Assembly (NCBI GenBank): GCA_017309115.1
Contig: JAFLEF010000044.1
Location: forward strand, 1-64,000
DNA length: 64,000 nt
Direction of reading: 5' to 3'
DNA from: Verrucomicrobiota bacterium
Lineage (GTDB): Bacteria; Verrucomicrobiota; Verrucomicrobiia; Limisphaerales; UBA9464
Shown: positions 51,813-62,900 of the stretch, in pieces
How the letters are laid out: every line of letters starts with the position of its first letter
How positions within the stretch are numbered: the stretch's first letter is position 1
Notes under the pieces: generated by a model
The model's database searches: none
Told to the model about the DNA's origin: nothing
Seen by the model: the letters and a program-made list of their open reading frames with translations, nothing else
Position numbers and translations under genes: made by a program

Positions 51813-53135
51813 GTGGAAACGCAGTCGAGTTCAGATCTCGCAAGTGCTCCTCGGAAACGGCGTTCACTCAATCGGGCCAACCGGCCCATCGTGATCAACC
51901 GAGGCTCCGTTACTGTTCGAATCCACTCCTCCGTCAATCGCGTCAAAGGCCGCCTTTACTCGCAGTATTGCCTGGTCTACCGCCAAGTGGACGGGAAGAC
52001 GGTGCGCCGGAATTTCGGCAACCTCGACAAGGCAAAACGGGAAGCCGAGCTGACCGCAAACCGACTGGCAAACGGGCTGGCGGGTGTTTTGCAGGCCGGC
52101 AACGGCGAACTGTTCCGGCTCCAGGAGGCCGACCGGTTAGCGGCCGAAGCTGGAGTTCCCTTGCTGACCGCACTCTCGGACTACTCAAGCGCGAAAGCCT
52201 TGCTTCCCCCCGGGACCACGCTTTCAGAAGCCGTCGCTGATTTTGCCCGCCGCCATCAATCCGTCCGTGAGGTAGTTCTCTTCCCGGACCTGGTGGCCGA
52301 ATACCTCGCGATCAAAGCCAAAGCCGGCATGTCGAAACGCCACTTGGCAGACCTGCGACGGCGACTGAATCGCGCCGCTAAATCGTTTGCCTGCCCGGTG
52401 GGGAGCATCACCGCGTCGTCGATCGAGTCGTTTCTCGACCACGTGGGCGGATCAAATCGCAGCCGTTTGAACGAAATCGTCGTCTTGTCCGCTGTTCTTC
52501 GCTACGCGGTCAAACAACGAAAAGCACCCCGAGAAACCTTGGAGGAACTGGAAGCCGTACAGCGCCCGAAAGTGCCGCCTCCGGCGACCTTGGTTTGGAC
52601 GGTGGAGGAGTTCCGGGAGTTACTGGAACAGGCTCCCAGCAATCACACTCCCTATCTGGTCTTGGGCGGACTCTGCGGAATGCGATCCTCAGAGATCCTT
52701 CGCTGCGACTGGAGCCACTTCACGGCCGCGTTCGACCACGTCGCCGTCATCACGATGAAGCGAAGGACCCCGGCGAGAAGATTGGTACCGGTCTGTTCTG
52801 CCGCCCAGGAGTGGTTGCAACCATTGCGGAAGAAGACCGGCCCTGTGTTCGGGGCAACCCGGGAGCAATACGCCATCCGCGCGATCCTCCGAAGCGTCAA
52901 CGCCGCTCGGAAGGTCGGCGGCAAGGAGACCAACTTGCATTGGAAGGGCAATGGGCTCCGACACTCCTTCGGAACTTACAAGACGGCATTGAGTGGCGAC
53001 ATTCCTCGAACCGCCATCGAAATGGGAAACTCACCCTCCATGATCGTGAAGTGCTACCTCCAGCTTGCGACCAAAGCCGAAGGCGAGCGGTTCTTCAACA
53101 TTCGTCCGAAGACGCCCGGTTCGAATGTCAATTGA
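51813..53135 (+). CDS. tyrosine recombinase/integrase next to tRNA-Asp
   Basis: 440 residues from the GTG at 51813 (VETQSSS); an in-frame TTG at 51786 or GTG at 51891 are alternatives. The N-terminal arm has VTVRIHSSVNRVKG and LVYRQVDGKTVRRNF; the core-binding domain spans ~140-240. The catalytic domain shows the first Arg in GLCGMRSSEILRC, the second Arg in NGLRHSFGTYK, and the nucleophile Tyr in MIVKCYLQL. The His before the second Arg is replaced by Asn (NGLR), and the histidine usually in MGHSS is Asn (MGNSPSM); this MGNSP form seems characteristic of verrucomicrobial integrases. It should recombine at the tRNA 3' end. Convergent with the excisionase-like gene, overlapping it by 8 bp. Confidence 0.85.
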   Translation: METQSSSDLASAPRKRRSLNRANRPIVINRGSVTVRIHSSVNRVKGRLYSQYCLVYRQVDGKTVRRNFGNLDKAKREAELTANRLANGLAGVLQAGNGELFRLQEADRLAAEAGVPLLTALSDYSSAKALLPPGTTLSEAVADFARRHQSVREVVLFPDLVAEYLAIKAKAGMSKRHLADLRRRLNRAAKSFACPVGSITASSIESFLDHVGGSNRSRLNEIVVLSAVLRYAVKQRKAPRETLEELEAVQRPKVPPPATLVWTVEEFRELLEQAPSNHTPYLVLGGLCGMRSSEILRCDWSHFTAAFDHVAVITMKRRTPARRLVPVCSAAQEWLQPLRKKTGPVFGATREQYAIRAILRSVNAARKVGGKETNLHWKGNGLRHSFGTYKTALSGDIPRTAIEMGNSPSMIVKCYLQLATKAEGERFFNIRPKTPGSNVN

Positions 53136-53352
53136 CCTGATAGCGTTTGAGCGCGGCCAGGACGTCAGCCCACCGGAAGAAAACGCTGTGGCCGATTTTG
53201 ATGTACGGAAGATACCGACGCTTCATCCAGGTCTCGATACACCGAGGCGTCTTTTTAAGACGCAACGAGAGCTCGCGCTTCGTTAGGAATCCATCCTCAG
53301 TTACAGGAGGCTGTGCTGCCGTGGGCGAAATTGGTGAGTTAGTCTTTGTCAT
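53128..53352 (-). CDS. excisionase-like helix-turn-helix protein
   Basis: 74 residues. GFLTKRELSLRLKKTPRCIE and WMKRRYLPYIKIGHSVFFRW match the winged HTH_17/excisionase fold (MerR-type helix pair followed by a strand and an IKIG turn). Such proteins steer integrases towards excision or repress transcription. The ATG at 53352 (MTKTNSP) is preferred to an earlier in-frame ATG at 53403. It converges on the integrase gene, the stop codons overlapping. Confidence 0.75.
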   Translation of the reverse strand: MTKTNSPISPTAAQPPVTEDGFLTKRELSLRLKKTPRCIETWMKRRYLPYIKIGHSVFFRWADVLAALKRYQVN

Positions 53353-53949
53353 GGTGTCAGAACCTTCGCACCGCGGTGACTGGTGTAGGTGTAGTTGCGA
53401 CACGAAATTTCCGGGTTGTTTTTGGGTGGTTCCGGGACGCTGAACTTCTGTGCCGATGGTCTAGGGCGAGGCTCGCACGTAGCCCGCGAGGACGGACTGA
53501 GTCTGGATTGACTTCAATTTCGCCTACACTGCCTCCAGTGCTTCACGCAGTTCACGACCTGTCCAATCCTGCCGCGCCGCAACTGGCTGCCCCTGACGGT
53601 GACGGCCGGCAAGCGACGTTACCGTGGGCACCCAGTCCGGTGACCCTTTCGCGAATTGAAGCAGGGCAACCTCAGAAGGCCACGACAGGTCGAAAACACA
53701 AACTCGTCCTTTGGCAAGTCTACCCGCGCCACCGTTTGGTGCCCGGTTTTCGCTCTCGCTCTTTGATCCGAGTTTTCGATTTGACCACACAAAGCCAACT
53801 CAATATAAGGCAATCAGGATCAGTTTAGTTTGGTAACTCCCAATAAATCGGACTTTACCAACAATATACTGCCTTTAGTCGACTTTGGCTCCCTTCTCGG
53901 GGTGAATTGGCCGGCCCCGGTAATCAGACTCATCAGATTTCCATCACCC
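53353..53949. other. intergenic region upstream of the RHS gene
   Basis: About 600 bp. A minus-strand frame at 53524-53790 (DLSWPSEVALLQFAKGSPDW and onward) has some coding character but no start or known domain, and may be a fragment. No copy of the tRNA-Asp 3' end was found. The region right before the RHS start is AT-richer and probably holds its promoter. Confidence 0.4.
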
Positions 53950-56900
53950 ATGACCACTCAATTTAATGCGTTCAATGCCGGTGTCGTCCGTGTCGTCGCT
54001 AGAATCGCAGCGGTCATCTTGCTGTTCTGTCTAAGTATCGCCGGACTGTGGGCGCAGGTAACCCTCGATCCCTTTCCTGGCAAAACCGGAAGCAGCTCGG
54101 CCCGGGTTTTGGTCCGGGACGCCCACCGCAGCGTGCTGGAGCAGGTAACGTCCATAGTTCTAGAGGGCGGAACGAGCGGGTTGGTGACCAACCGATTTAC
54201 CGAGTTGGCTTCCGGCCTGAATCGTCAGGACAGCAACGGTGAATGGGTGCCGTCGGTACCCGTCTTGGAGTTGATCCAAGGCGAAGCCGTTGGTGTTTTT
54301 TCGGCACACCAGGTCTGGTTTCCGGGGAGTTTGGGGCCGGAAAGTTCAGTTAGGGTGCGGTTGCCTGTGAATGGAGAGCTTTTTGAGACGCGGGTGTTCG
54401 GGTTGGCTTACTACGACCCAACGACCGGTCAGTCCGTCCTACTTGCCGAGGCCCGGCCCAGCGCCGGCTTACTGTATCCGCCTGGACGCGTGGTTTACCC
54501 CGGTGCCTTTGATACCTTGGATGCCGATGTCGCATTTTCCTACACCCGCCATGGAGTTGAACAAGACATCATCCTCCGGGAGAATCCGCCGCCTCCTGAA
54601 TCGTTCGGATTGAATCCCGCCACCACCCGTTTGGAGGTTTGGACGGAAATCCTTTCCAGTCCCAACCCAACAGTGAAACGTACCGTCGTCAACGCCGAGA
54701 CGGCCAAGGCGGGACAGGAACCGCCAGTGGCGGACGACGATGTGGACTTCGGCTCAATGCGGATGGAACAAGGGAGAGTGTTTCGCGAGCAGGCGGTGGA
54801 ACGGACGCTTGCCTTGGTCTCCAAGGAGTGGATTGGAGCTCAAGAACGGCAGTTCCTCGTCGAGACCGTCGCTGTTCAGGAACTGCTGCCTGGACTGACA
54901 CCGCTGCCCCCGGCCAGCGGGGAAGCGATCCTCCGAAGAACACCTTCCCAGGGCAGGCTGGTGGCTTCGATCCCCCGGCGTTACCCTTTGGATTCGGGAA
55001 CGCGAGGGGAGATTCAATTGGCATCCGCGATGTCATCACGAAATCCGGGATTGGTGCTGGACTATAGTCTGATCACCACGGTGAACGATGCGGTTTTTGA
55101 AAGCGGTGAGACCTACTATGTGACCGGACCCACAAGCCTAGGTGGATCAAGCACAACCTTTGAGGCCGGAGTGGTCATCAAATACGCCCACACCAATTCA
55201 CCGAAGCTGACAGTAACCACTCCGATTAATTGGCAGGCCGAGCCGTACCGGCCCGTCATCTTTACAAGCAGCGACGATGCACTCGTGGGTTCACCCGTTA
55301 TCAGCGGCACCAACGTTCCCTATTTCGCGCAAATCGCCCTGGAATTGACGTCCGGCAGCCCCGTTAACCTCTCCTACTTGCGAATCAAGAAGGCCAAGAC
55401 TGCCATCAGGATTGGAAACTCGGGGGTGCCAACCATCCGTCATGCGCAATTCGTAAACTGTGAGGTGGGATTACGAATCGACCACAATATCGACATGCCG
55501 CTGCGCAATGCGCTGCTTCACAATGTCAGCACCAACTTCGTGACAGCTTCGTCCGGCGCCAAACTGCGGGCCGAGCATCTCACCATCAACACGGCTACTT
55601 GGCTTTGCCCGCAAACCAACACGATCCTATCAATTTTCCTCACGAACTCTATTCTGGCGGCGATTGCGAATACCAACTCACTGAGTGCCGGTCTCAATAA
55701 CAGTGTGGTATCGAATCCGTCGACGGTCTTTGAAGCAGTCGGAGCGGGAAACCACTACCTGAAAGCTGGCGACAGCAACCGGAATAGTGGCAGCACGGCG
55801 ATCGACGTACAGTTGGCAGCCGACCTTAAATGGCTCACCACGACGGCTCCGACTACCCTCTCGGCCCAATACGCTAACAGCACCTTTTGGACCTCTGTCG
55901 TGGCTCGGGATACCGACATTCCGGACCGGGGATACCATTACCCTCCCATAGACTATGCGCTCGACCACGTGGCGGTGACTGGAGGTACGTTGACCATTCA
56001 GCCGGGGGTGGTCCTAGCCAAGTTTGGCACTAACAATCTGGGGATCCGCTTAGCCGGAAGTGCCAGTCTTTGTGCCGAAGGCACTCCCACCAACCAGATC
56101 CACTACACACGTTACTTCAACGTTCAGGAGCAGTCGATCGCTTGGGCGGGGACCCCTGTGGGATCGCAGGTGGCCATCTCTTGCGGCACGACCGGAACGG
56201 TAGGACTGCGGTTCGTTGCCTTCGACTTCATCAGTGCAAACCTGGAATTCCCGAGTTGGCTGGACGGAAATCCGGGAGCGACGGTTGGGCAATTACTACT
56301 TCGCGACTGCGACGTGTTGAAGGGAAACTTCCAACTGACAGTAGCCACGCCTTACCCCTATCAGCGGATCAGTTTGATCAACAACTTGTTTCACCGTTCC
56401 TATTTTCTTATGGAGGGCCGCCTCCAGTGGGAAGCACGGAATAACAACTTCCGGCGAACGACCTTCGAACTGTTTCCCGTCTCCACCAACTGGGTATTCC
56501 AAGACAATGTCTTTGATGGAGTAGACTTTTATCAACTTGGCACCGTATTCCACAGTCACAATGCCTACGTCAATGGAGCGACTAATCATGTGGATGGCGG
56601 ATTCAGCCTGACGCCAACCAATTCGACCAGCATCCAATTGCCCAACTTCACCTATCAATCGTACTCTATCGGGAACTTCAAAGGGCATTTTTATCAGGCT
56701 CCGACCTCGCTTCAGGACAAGGGAAGTCGTTCAGCACTGGACGCCCGGTTGAGGTACCACACCACCCGGGTCAACCAGACACCCGAGGGGACGGATACGG
56801 TGGACATAGGGTTCCATTATGTAGCCTTGAGCGGCGGGGTCCCGCTGGGAACCAATGACTATCTCCTTGGTCAATCCAGCGTTTGCTCCTGTGAATATTC

Positions 56901-59900
56901 CAACTGCGTCAACCTTCCGCCCGCGGTTGGTTTCCTCACTCCCAGTCCCGGTCAATTGTTTCTCAGCGGACCGACCAACATCGTTTTCGAGGCCTCGGCC
57001 ATCGATCCCGACGGTTCGGTCACCAAGGTGGAGTTTTTCAACGGAGCGGCGAAACTGGGAGAGGTAACCAACGCCCCCTATACCTTGATTTGGATGGGGC
57101 CTACCAACAGCCATGGGCTTCATCAAGGGGTAGCCCCAGGGACCTATACCGTTAAGGCGCAGGCGACGGACAATCAGTCCCTGCCCGGAGTGGCGACGGT
57201 GACGTTCACAGTGAATGCCCTACCTACCGTGAGTATTCTCGAGCCAGTTAATGGCTCCACCTTTCCAGGCGGTACCACTTCAGTTCAGTTCAAAATCCAG
57301 GCGAGCGACGTCCCTGCTGGCACCCTCAGCGTCCAACTTTTTTCTGGCACCAATTCTACGCCCAAGGCGACCGCCACGCTCTCGGGCGGATACTACTGGG
57401 CTACTATCGGGGGATTCACAAACAATAACTACGCTTTCTTCGCGCGCGCTACCGATGCCTCCGGAGCGTGGCGCGATTCCGAGTGGGTGACCTTTCGAAT
57501 CAATGACATGGGCAACCTACCCGAGGTTGCCCTCACCTCGCCAAGCTCAGGCTCGACTTACCTATTGGGGGAGCACGTGGAGATTCGTGCCGAGGCAACG
57601 CCCAATGCGAATGTTGCAACGGTCAAGTTCTACCAGGGCACCAATTACCTGGGTGAGGACACGAGTGCGCCGTATTCGGTGAGGGCAGTACTAGACCGCA
57701 CGGGTGTTCATTCATTTGTCGCCCGCGCGACTACTTCCACCCAAAAGAAAGTCGCTTCACCGGTCGTGGAGGTGAGCGCCATTGCTCCTTCGAAGGATCA
57801 GGCCGAGGGTTTTTGGGAGACGGTACAGATCGGAGGAAGTGCCTTTGGCGCATTGAACTTTGCCATGTATCACCTCCACCCGACTGCCGACGGCAGGCTG
57901 TATGCCTCGGTTGATTCGTGGCAGAGCACGGCCGTTTTTGCCGGTGGCAATGCCGCAGCCATTTACCGAAGTGAAGGATTGGATTGGTCGCGAATCCTGA
58001 CGCCAGAGGAAACCGATGGAGTCGCTCAAGTGGGTCGGGGGATTCGTCGGATTGGCAACCAGACGTGGTTTATCACCAAGTATGGTATCGAGTGGCACGA
58101 CGGAACTGATTGGCTGGACTTGGTCACCACGAGCTCAGGCCTCTGGAATCTCGCGGAGTACCGGTCGGACTTGTTGGTCTTCGGTGACTTCACATACACG
58201 GAGCCTCCGGTTACCATAAGTTATTTGGGGCGTATGCCCAATCTAGCCCAGAATTTCTCGAACTTCGGCCCGACGTTCAACGGGCCAGTCCGGGTCGCTC
58301 TCGCCGTGGGCGATACGGTTTATCTAGGTGGGGAGTTTACCCTCGGCAATGAAAGTTCGTCGCTCAAGTATTTGGTCCGCTCCAAACCCGATGGGTCATG
58401 GGAGGGTCTTGGTTCTACTCTCAACGGCCCAGTTTGGGCCTTGGCCTCTTGGCAGGGCAAGCTGCTCGTCGGCGGAGAGTTTACAGAGGCCGGTGGTCAG
58501 ACGTCGGTCAATCGGATCGCACTGTGGGACGGTTCGAATTGGAGCCGTCTGGAGAACGGTCTATCCGGTCTTCCTGACACCAGTTCGGGCAGCCCCGATT
58601 CTGGGCCGAGTTCGACCGTGGTGACGTCGCTTGCCACCCGGGGCAACCGCATCTATGCCGGCGGTCGTTTTGCCGCGGCCAACAATCGCGAAGGTCTCGT
58701 GATTTCAACCAACATTGTTGAGGCACTCTGGCAACCAGACCTCGGCCGCTGGCAATGGCGCTCGATGGATGGGGGAGTCGGACCCGTCCCAACAGCCGAC
58801 TCTAGCTGGGTCCTTTCGGTGTTCGATACCGTCATCCAAGAGAAGGGCCAACCGGAGCAGTACGATGTCGTCATCAGCGGTCATTTCGGCTCAGCTGGTC
58901 CCAAGATCGCGAAGAATATTGCCCGCTGGCGGGTGGGAGCCCGAGAACTGGAAACCAATGCCCCGTCTGTGATTCTGAATCTACCGGGTAATCAGCAGAC
59001 CTTGTCGGGATCCGTTTACTTGAAGGCGACTTCCACCCCCTCTGATCCGGGCCAATACCAAATCAGCGGGGTTGACTTCTTTGCCAATGGAAAGCGCATC
59101 GCGGTGGGCACCGACGAAACGAGCTATTGGGACGCGACCTGGAACAATCCGCCTTCCGGAGTTTATGAGATCTGGGCCGTCGCCCGCCAGACCAAGACCG
59201 GCACGGCGGTTCCTCCCGAGACATCCTCCCGTTCACTGCCGGTGTCGATTCGGATCGCCGGGGGCACGCCGATAGGGATTGCCGACTCCTATGAGATGGA
59301 TGGTTACCTGCCGACCACCAACTTGCCGGTCCTGCTCAATGATCTGAATCCCCAGTACCTACGCATCACCAAAGTCTCCCGTGTCGCCACGTTCCTCCCC
59401 GGCCTAACCGCCGATCTGGAGCAGGGCAATGTCTCCGTGGCGGCCGATGGACGGTCCCTGCAATATCGGCCTTTTCCCCAGGCCGCCGGCCTCGACGTAT
59501 TCCAGTACGAGGTGACCGACGGCACCAACACGTCGCAAACCCCAGTTCAGGTTAAGGTCTTGGGCCATCCCACAGTTCGAATTCAGGCTCCCCTTCAGGA
59601 TCAGACTCTGTCGTCCACCACCGTTTCCCTCCAGGTCCAGACTACGGACAAGGACGGCACCATCAGCAACCTCAAGGTGTACCGCGATGGCAATACCCTC
59701 GTCTTTGACCAGAATGTCAGCGTCTTCACCAACAGCCTGAATGTGGGTTCCATTGGTTGGCACGACTTTGCAGTGGTTGCCACCGACAATCACGGGCTCA
59801 AAGGCACCAATTGGGTTAGCTTCAAAGTTTCCAAGGTGGGCGCTGATCTCGGACCGATCGCGCTCATCGCCAACCCCACCAATAGCGTGGACGTGGTCGA

Positions 59901-62900
59901 TTCCTACGCCGCGACGAACTATCCGGTGATCCGAGACGGCCTCTACACCGTGACCGGAACTGCCCGGGACCCCGACAACGACCCGGTCGAGTATGCGTTG
60001 TTTCTTTACCGGCCAGGCGGGTCGGGAGAACCCCTGGCCGTGCTCACTCCCGCACCTTTCGACCACCAAGGCTACAGGGTGGGGGCAGTGATTAATGCCA
60101 CTTTGGGGACTGTGAACTTTGATCGCGTGCCTAATGGCGTCTATGACTTAGTCCTAGCGGTGCGCGGCGGTCCCTTGGCCACCAGCACCACCGTGCGGAT
60201 CGCCGTCGAAAGCCAGCTCAAGCTGGGCGAATTCTCCTTCAGCGAGCAGGACGCCCTGATCCCCGTCAGCGGTGTCTCACTGACCCTGGTCCGCACGTAC
60301 CGTTCCTTCGGTGCCGGATCGCGCGATTTCGGACCGGGCTGGTCGCTGTCCCTGCTCGACTTGAATGTGGAAATGGACGAGGAGCGCGAGGAAATCGAGC
60401 CTTTCATGGAGGCCAGCAGCAGTGATCCCAACAGCTTTTCGCTGCCTCTGATGAGTGTACGCTCCGGGGGCGGCTACAACGTCACGCTGGACCTGCCCGG
60501 CTCCGAAGAGCGCACCACGTTCCGCTTCAAACCCCGCCAAGGAGGTCCCCAACTGTACGCCGAGTGGCTTCCCGCCCCGGGCATCACCGCCCGCCTGGCC
60601 ATGCCCGCCGGAAAGAACGCGATCAACCCCTACTTCCAGGGCGGCCGCCCCGCCTGGACCTCCTTTGCCGGCGACCTGCCCTTCGAACGAGTGGATATTC
60701 CCGAACTTCGCCTCACCACGCCCGACGGCACCGCCTATTGGCTGCAACGCGACCTCGCCGGCGACGACGCGCCGTTCTACCACCTCACCGACGGTCGCCG
60801 GATTCAACCCCGCCCGGGTCCCTATCGGCTGCGGCAGATCGTCCAACCTACCGGCGACCGCCTCGTCATCGAGAATCTTTCGATCAGCCACTGGGCCACC
60901 AACGCCTCCCAGGCTGACCGCCAGTTGACCCTTGTCCGAACCAATCTGGACCGTATTTCCGAGGTGCGGGATCCGTTGGCGGGAAGCAGCGGGGCGGCAG
61001 TTGTACGGTTCGGCTACGATTGGACGGTGGGACGCCTAGTGCGGGTCGAACGTCTGGTCGATCGCGCCACGGCCACCTACGTCACCAACCGGTACCACTA
61101 CGAAGATACCCGGTACCCGAATTACCTGACGGCCATTGAGGGCCCCTCCGGCATCGCGCGGACGTTCTACGACGAGCAGGGCCGCCTCTCCCATGTGGTC
61201 GATGCCCTGGGACAGACCAATCAATTTGTCCACGACACTGCCAACCGGGTGGAGAAGGTCATCAATCGGCTCGGCCAAACCACGTCCATGGGTTACGACC
61301 CGCGCGGCAACGTGCTGGCCATCACCAATGCTCTGGGCACCGCGGTGGCCCAACGGACGCGCTACACCTACGACGATCTGGGCAACCGGCTGACCGAGGC
61401 CAATGACTTAAATGTCACCAATGCCTACACGTACGACACCAACCGGATGGTGTTGATGAGCGAAATTCGTGGGGTGAATACCGCCACGCCCTTGGTCACA
61501 ACCTACACCTCCGACGAGGCTGGACGGCCCCTGGTAGTGGTCGATCCGCGCGGCTCGGCGACGACCAATACTTATGATTCAAGGGGATTGCTGACCAGCA
61601 CCGCGAATAGCGACGGGCTGATGGTCACCAATGTGTACGACACCTTTGGCCGGCTGATTGGCTCGCGCGATGCCGCGGGGATCACCACGACCAATACCTA
61701 CCACGCCACCACGGGGGATCTGCTCCAGACCCGGACCGGCTACTATTCGGGCAGCACCTTTATCGCCATCAATACCACGTCATTCACCTACGACGCCAAC
61801 GGCAATCAGACGCAGAACACCGACGCGCTGGGCACCCTTACCCTCACGGCCTATGACGCACAAAATCGGGTGACCTCGGTGACCCGCGCAGCGGGCACCG
61901 CCGATCAAGCGGTGACCTCAACCGTGTACGACTCGGCCGGACGGATGGTGCGGAGCCTCAATCCGCTCAACGTGACTACGGCTTTTGGCTACGATGCCCT
62001 CGGCCGGCGGGTCGCGGTCACCAATGCACTGGGAACTCCTCTCCAGCAGATCAGCCGAATGGCTTACGACGCCGAAGGAAGCCTGACCAACACGGTGGAT
62101 GCGCTGGGACGGGCGACGGACTTCACATACGACCCGCTAAACCGGACGCTGGTCACCCTCTTGCCCCCGACCGCCGTGGGAGGAACCCGCGTGGGCGCGA
62201 CCAACCGTTACGACGCCTTCGGCCGGCGCGACCGGGTCATCAACCAGGCGGGCATAGCCACCGGCTTTGGCTACGATGCATTGAACCGGCACGTATCGGT
62301 GACCAATGCGCTCAACCAGCGGACAGCCTATGCCTATGACTTGGCCGGGAGTCAGACCTCGCAGACGGACGCCCTGAGCCGCACGACCACCTTTGAGATC
62401 GATGTCCAGTCGCGCCGCACCAAACGAATCCTGCCAGGATCGCTGGCGGAGACCCTCGGGTACGATATGGCCGGGCGCCTGGTGAAGCACACCAACTTCA
62501 ATGGCACGGTCATTACCCACCAATACGATTCGGCCGGGCGATTGTGGAAGAAACTCCAAGGCTCCACGACCTTGGAAACCCATGGTTACGACGCTTTAGG
62601 CCGCCTGACGAGCCGGTCAGACGGCAGTGGCAATCACACCTTCAGTTACGACCGGTTGGGGCGGCTCAAGACCCACGTCCAGCCCGGAGGCACATTGAAC
62701 TACACCTACGATGCCAACGGCAATCTGCTGACGCTGAACAGCAGCACGGCGGGTGGGGTTTCTCTGACCTACACCTATGACGCGCTGAATCGCCTCAAGA
62801 CGGTCACGGATCAACGGTTGAGCGGCAACAAGGTGACCACCTACACCTACGACGGGGTGGGCAATCTGACCACCGTAACCTATCCCAGCGCCGTCGTGGG

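Noticed and set aside
53524..53790. Minus-strand 88-codon frame upstream of the RHS gene
   Set aside because: Some coding character near its end (AGRHRQGQPVAARQDW) but no good start or family; kept only as a possible fragment.
53842..53870. TATACT with an upstream -35 box as the RHS promoter
   Set aside because: The -10-like TATACT is good, but no -35-like hexamer lies at the right distance, so I did not list it.
53404..53949. Copy of the tRNA-Asp 3' end as a right attachment site
   Set aside because: No match longer than a few bases to gttcgagccccgcc followed by cactcccg was seen; the right end was not found in the window.
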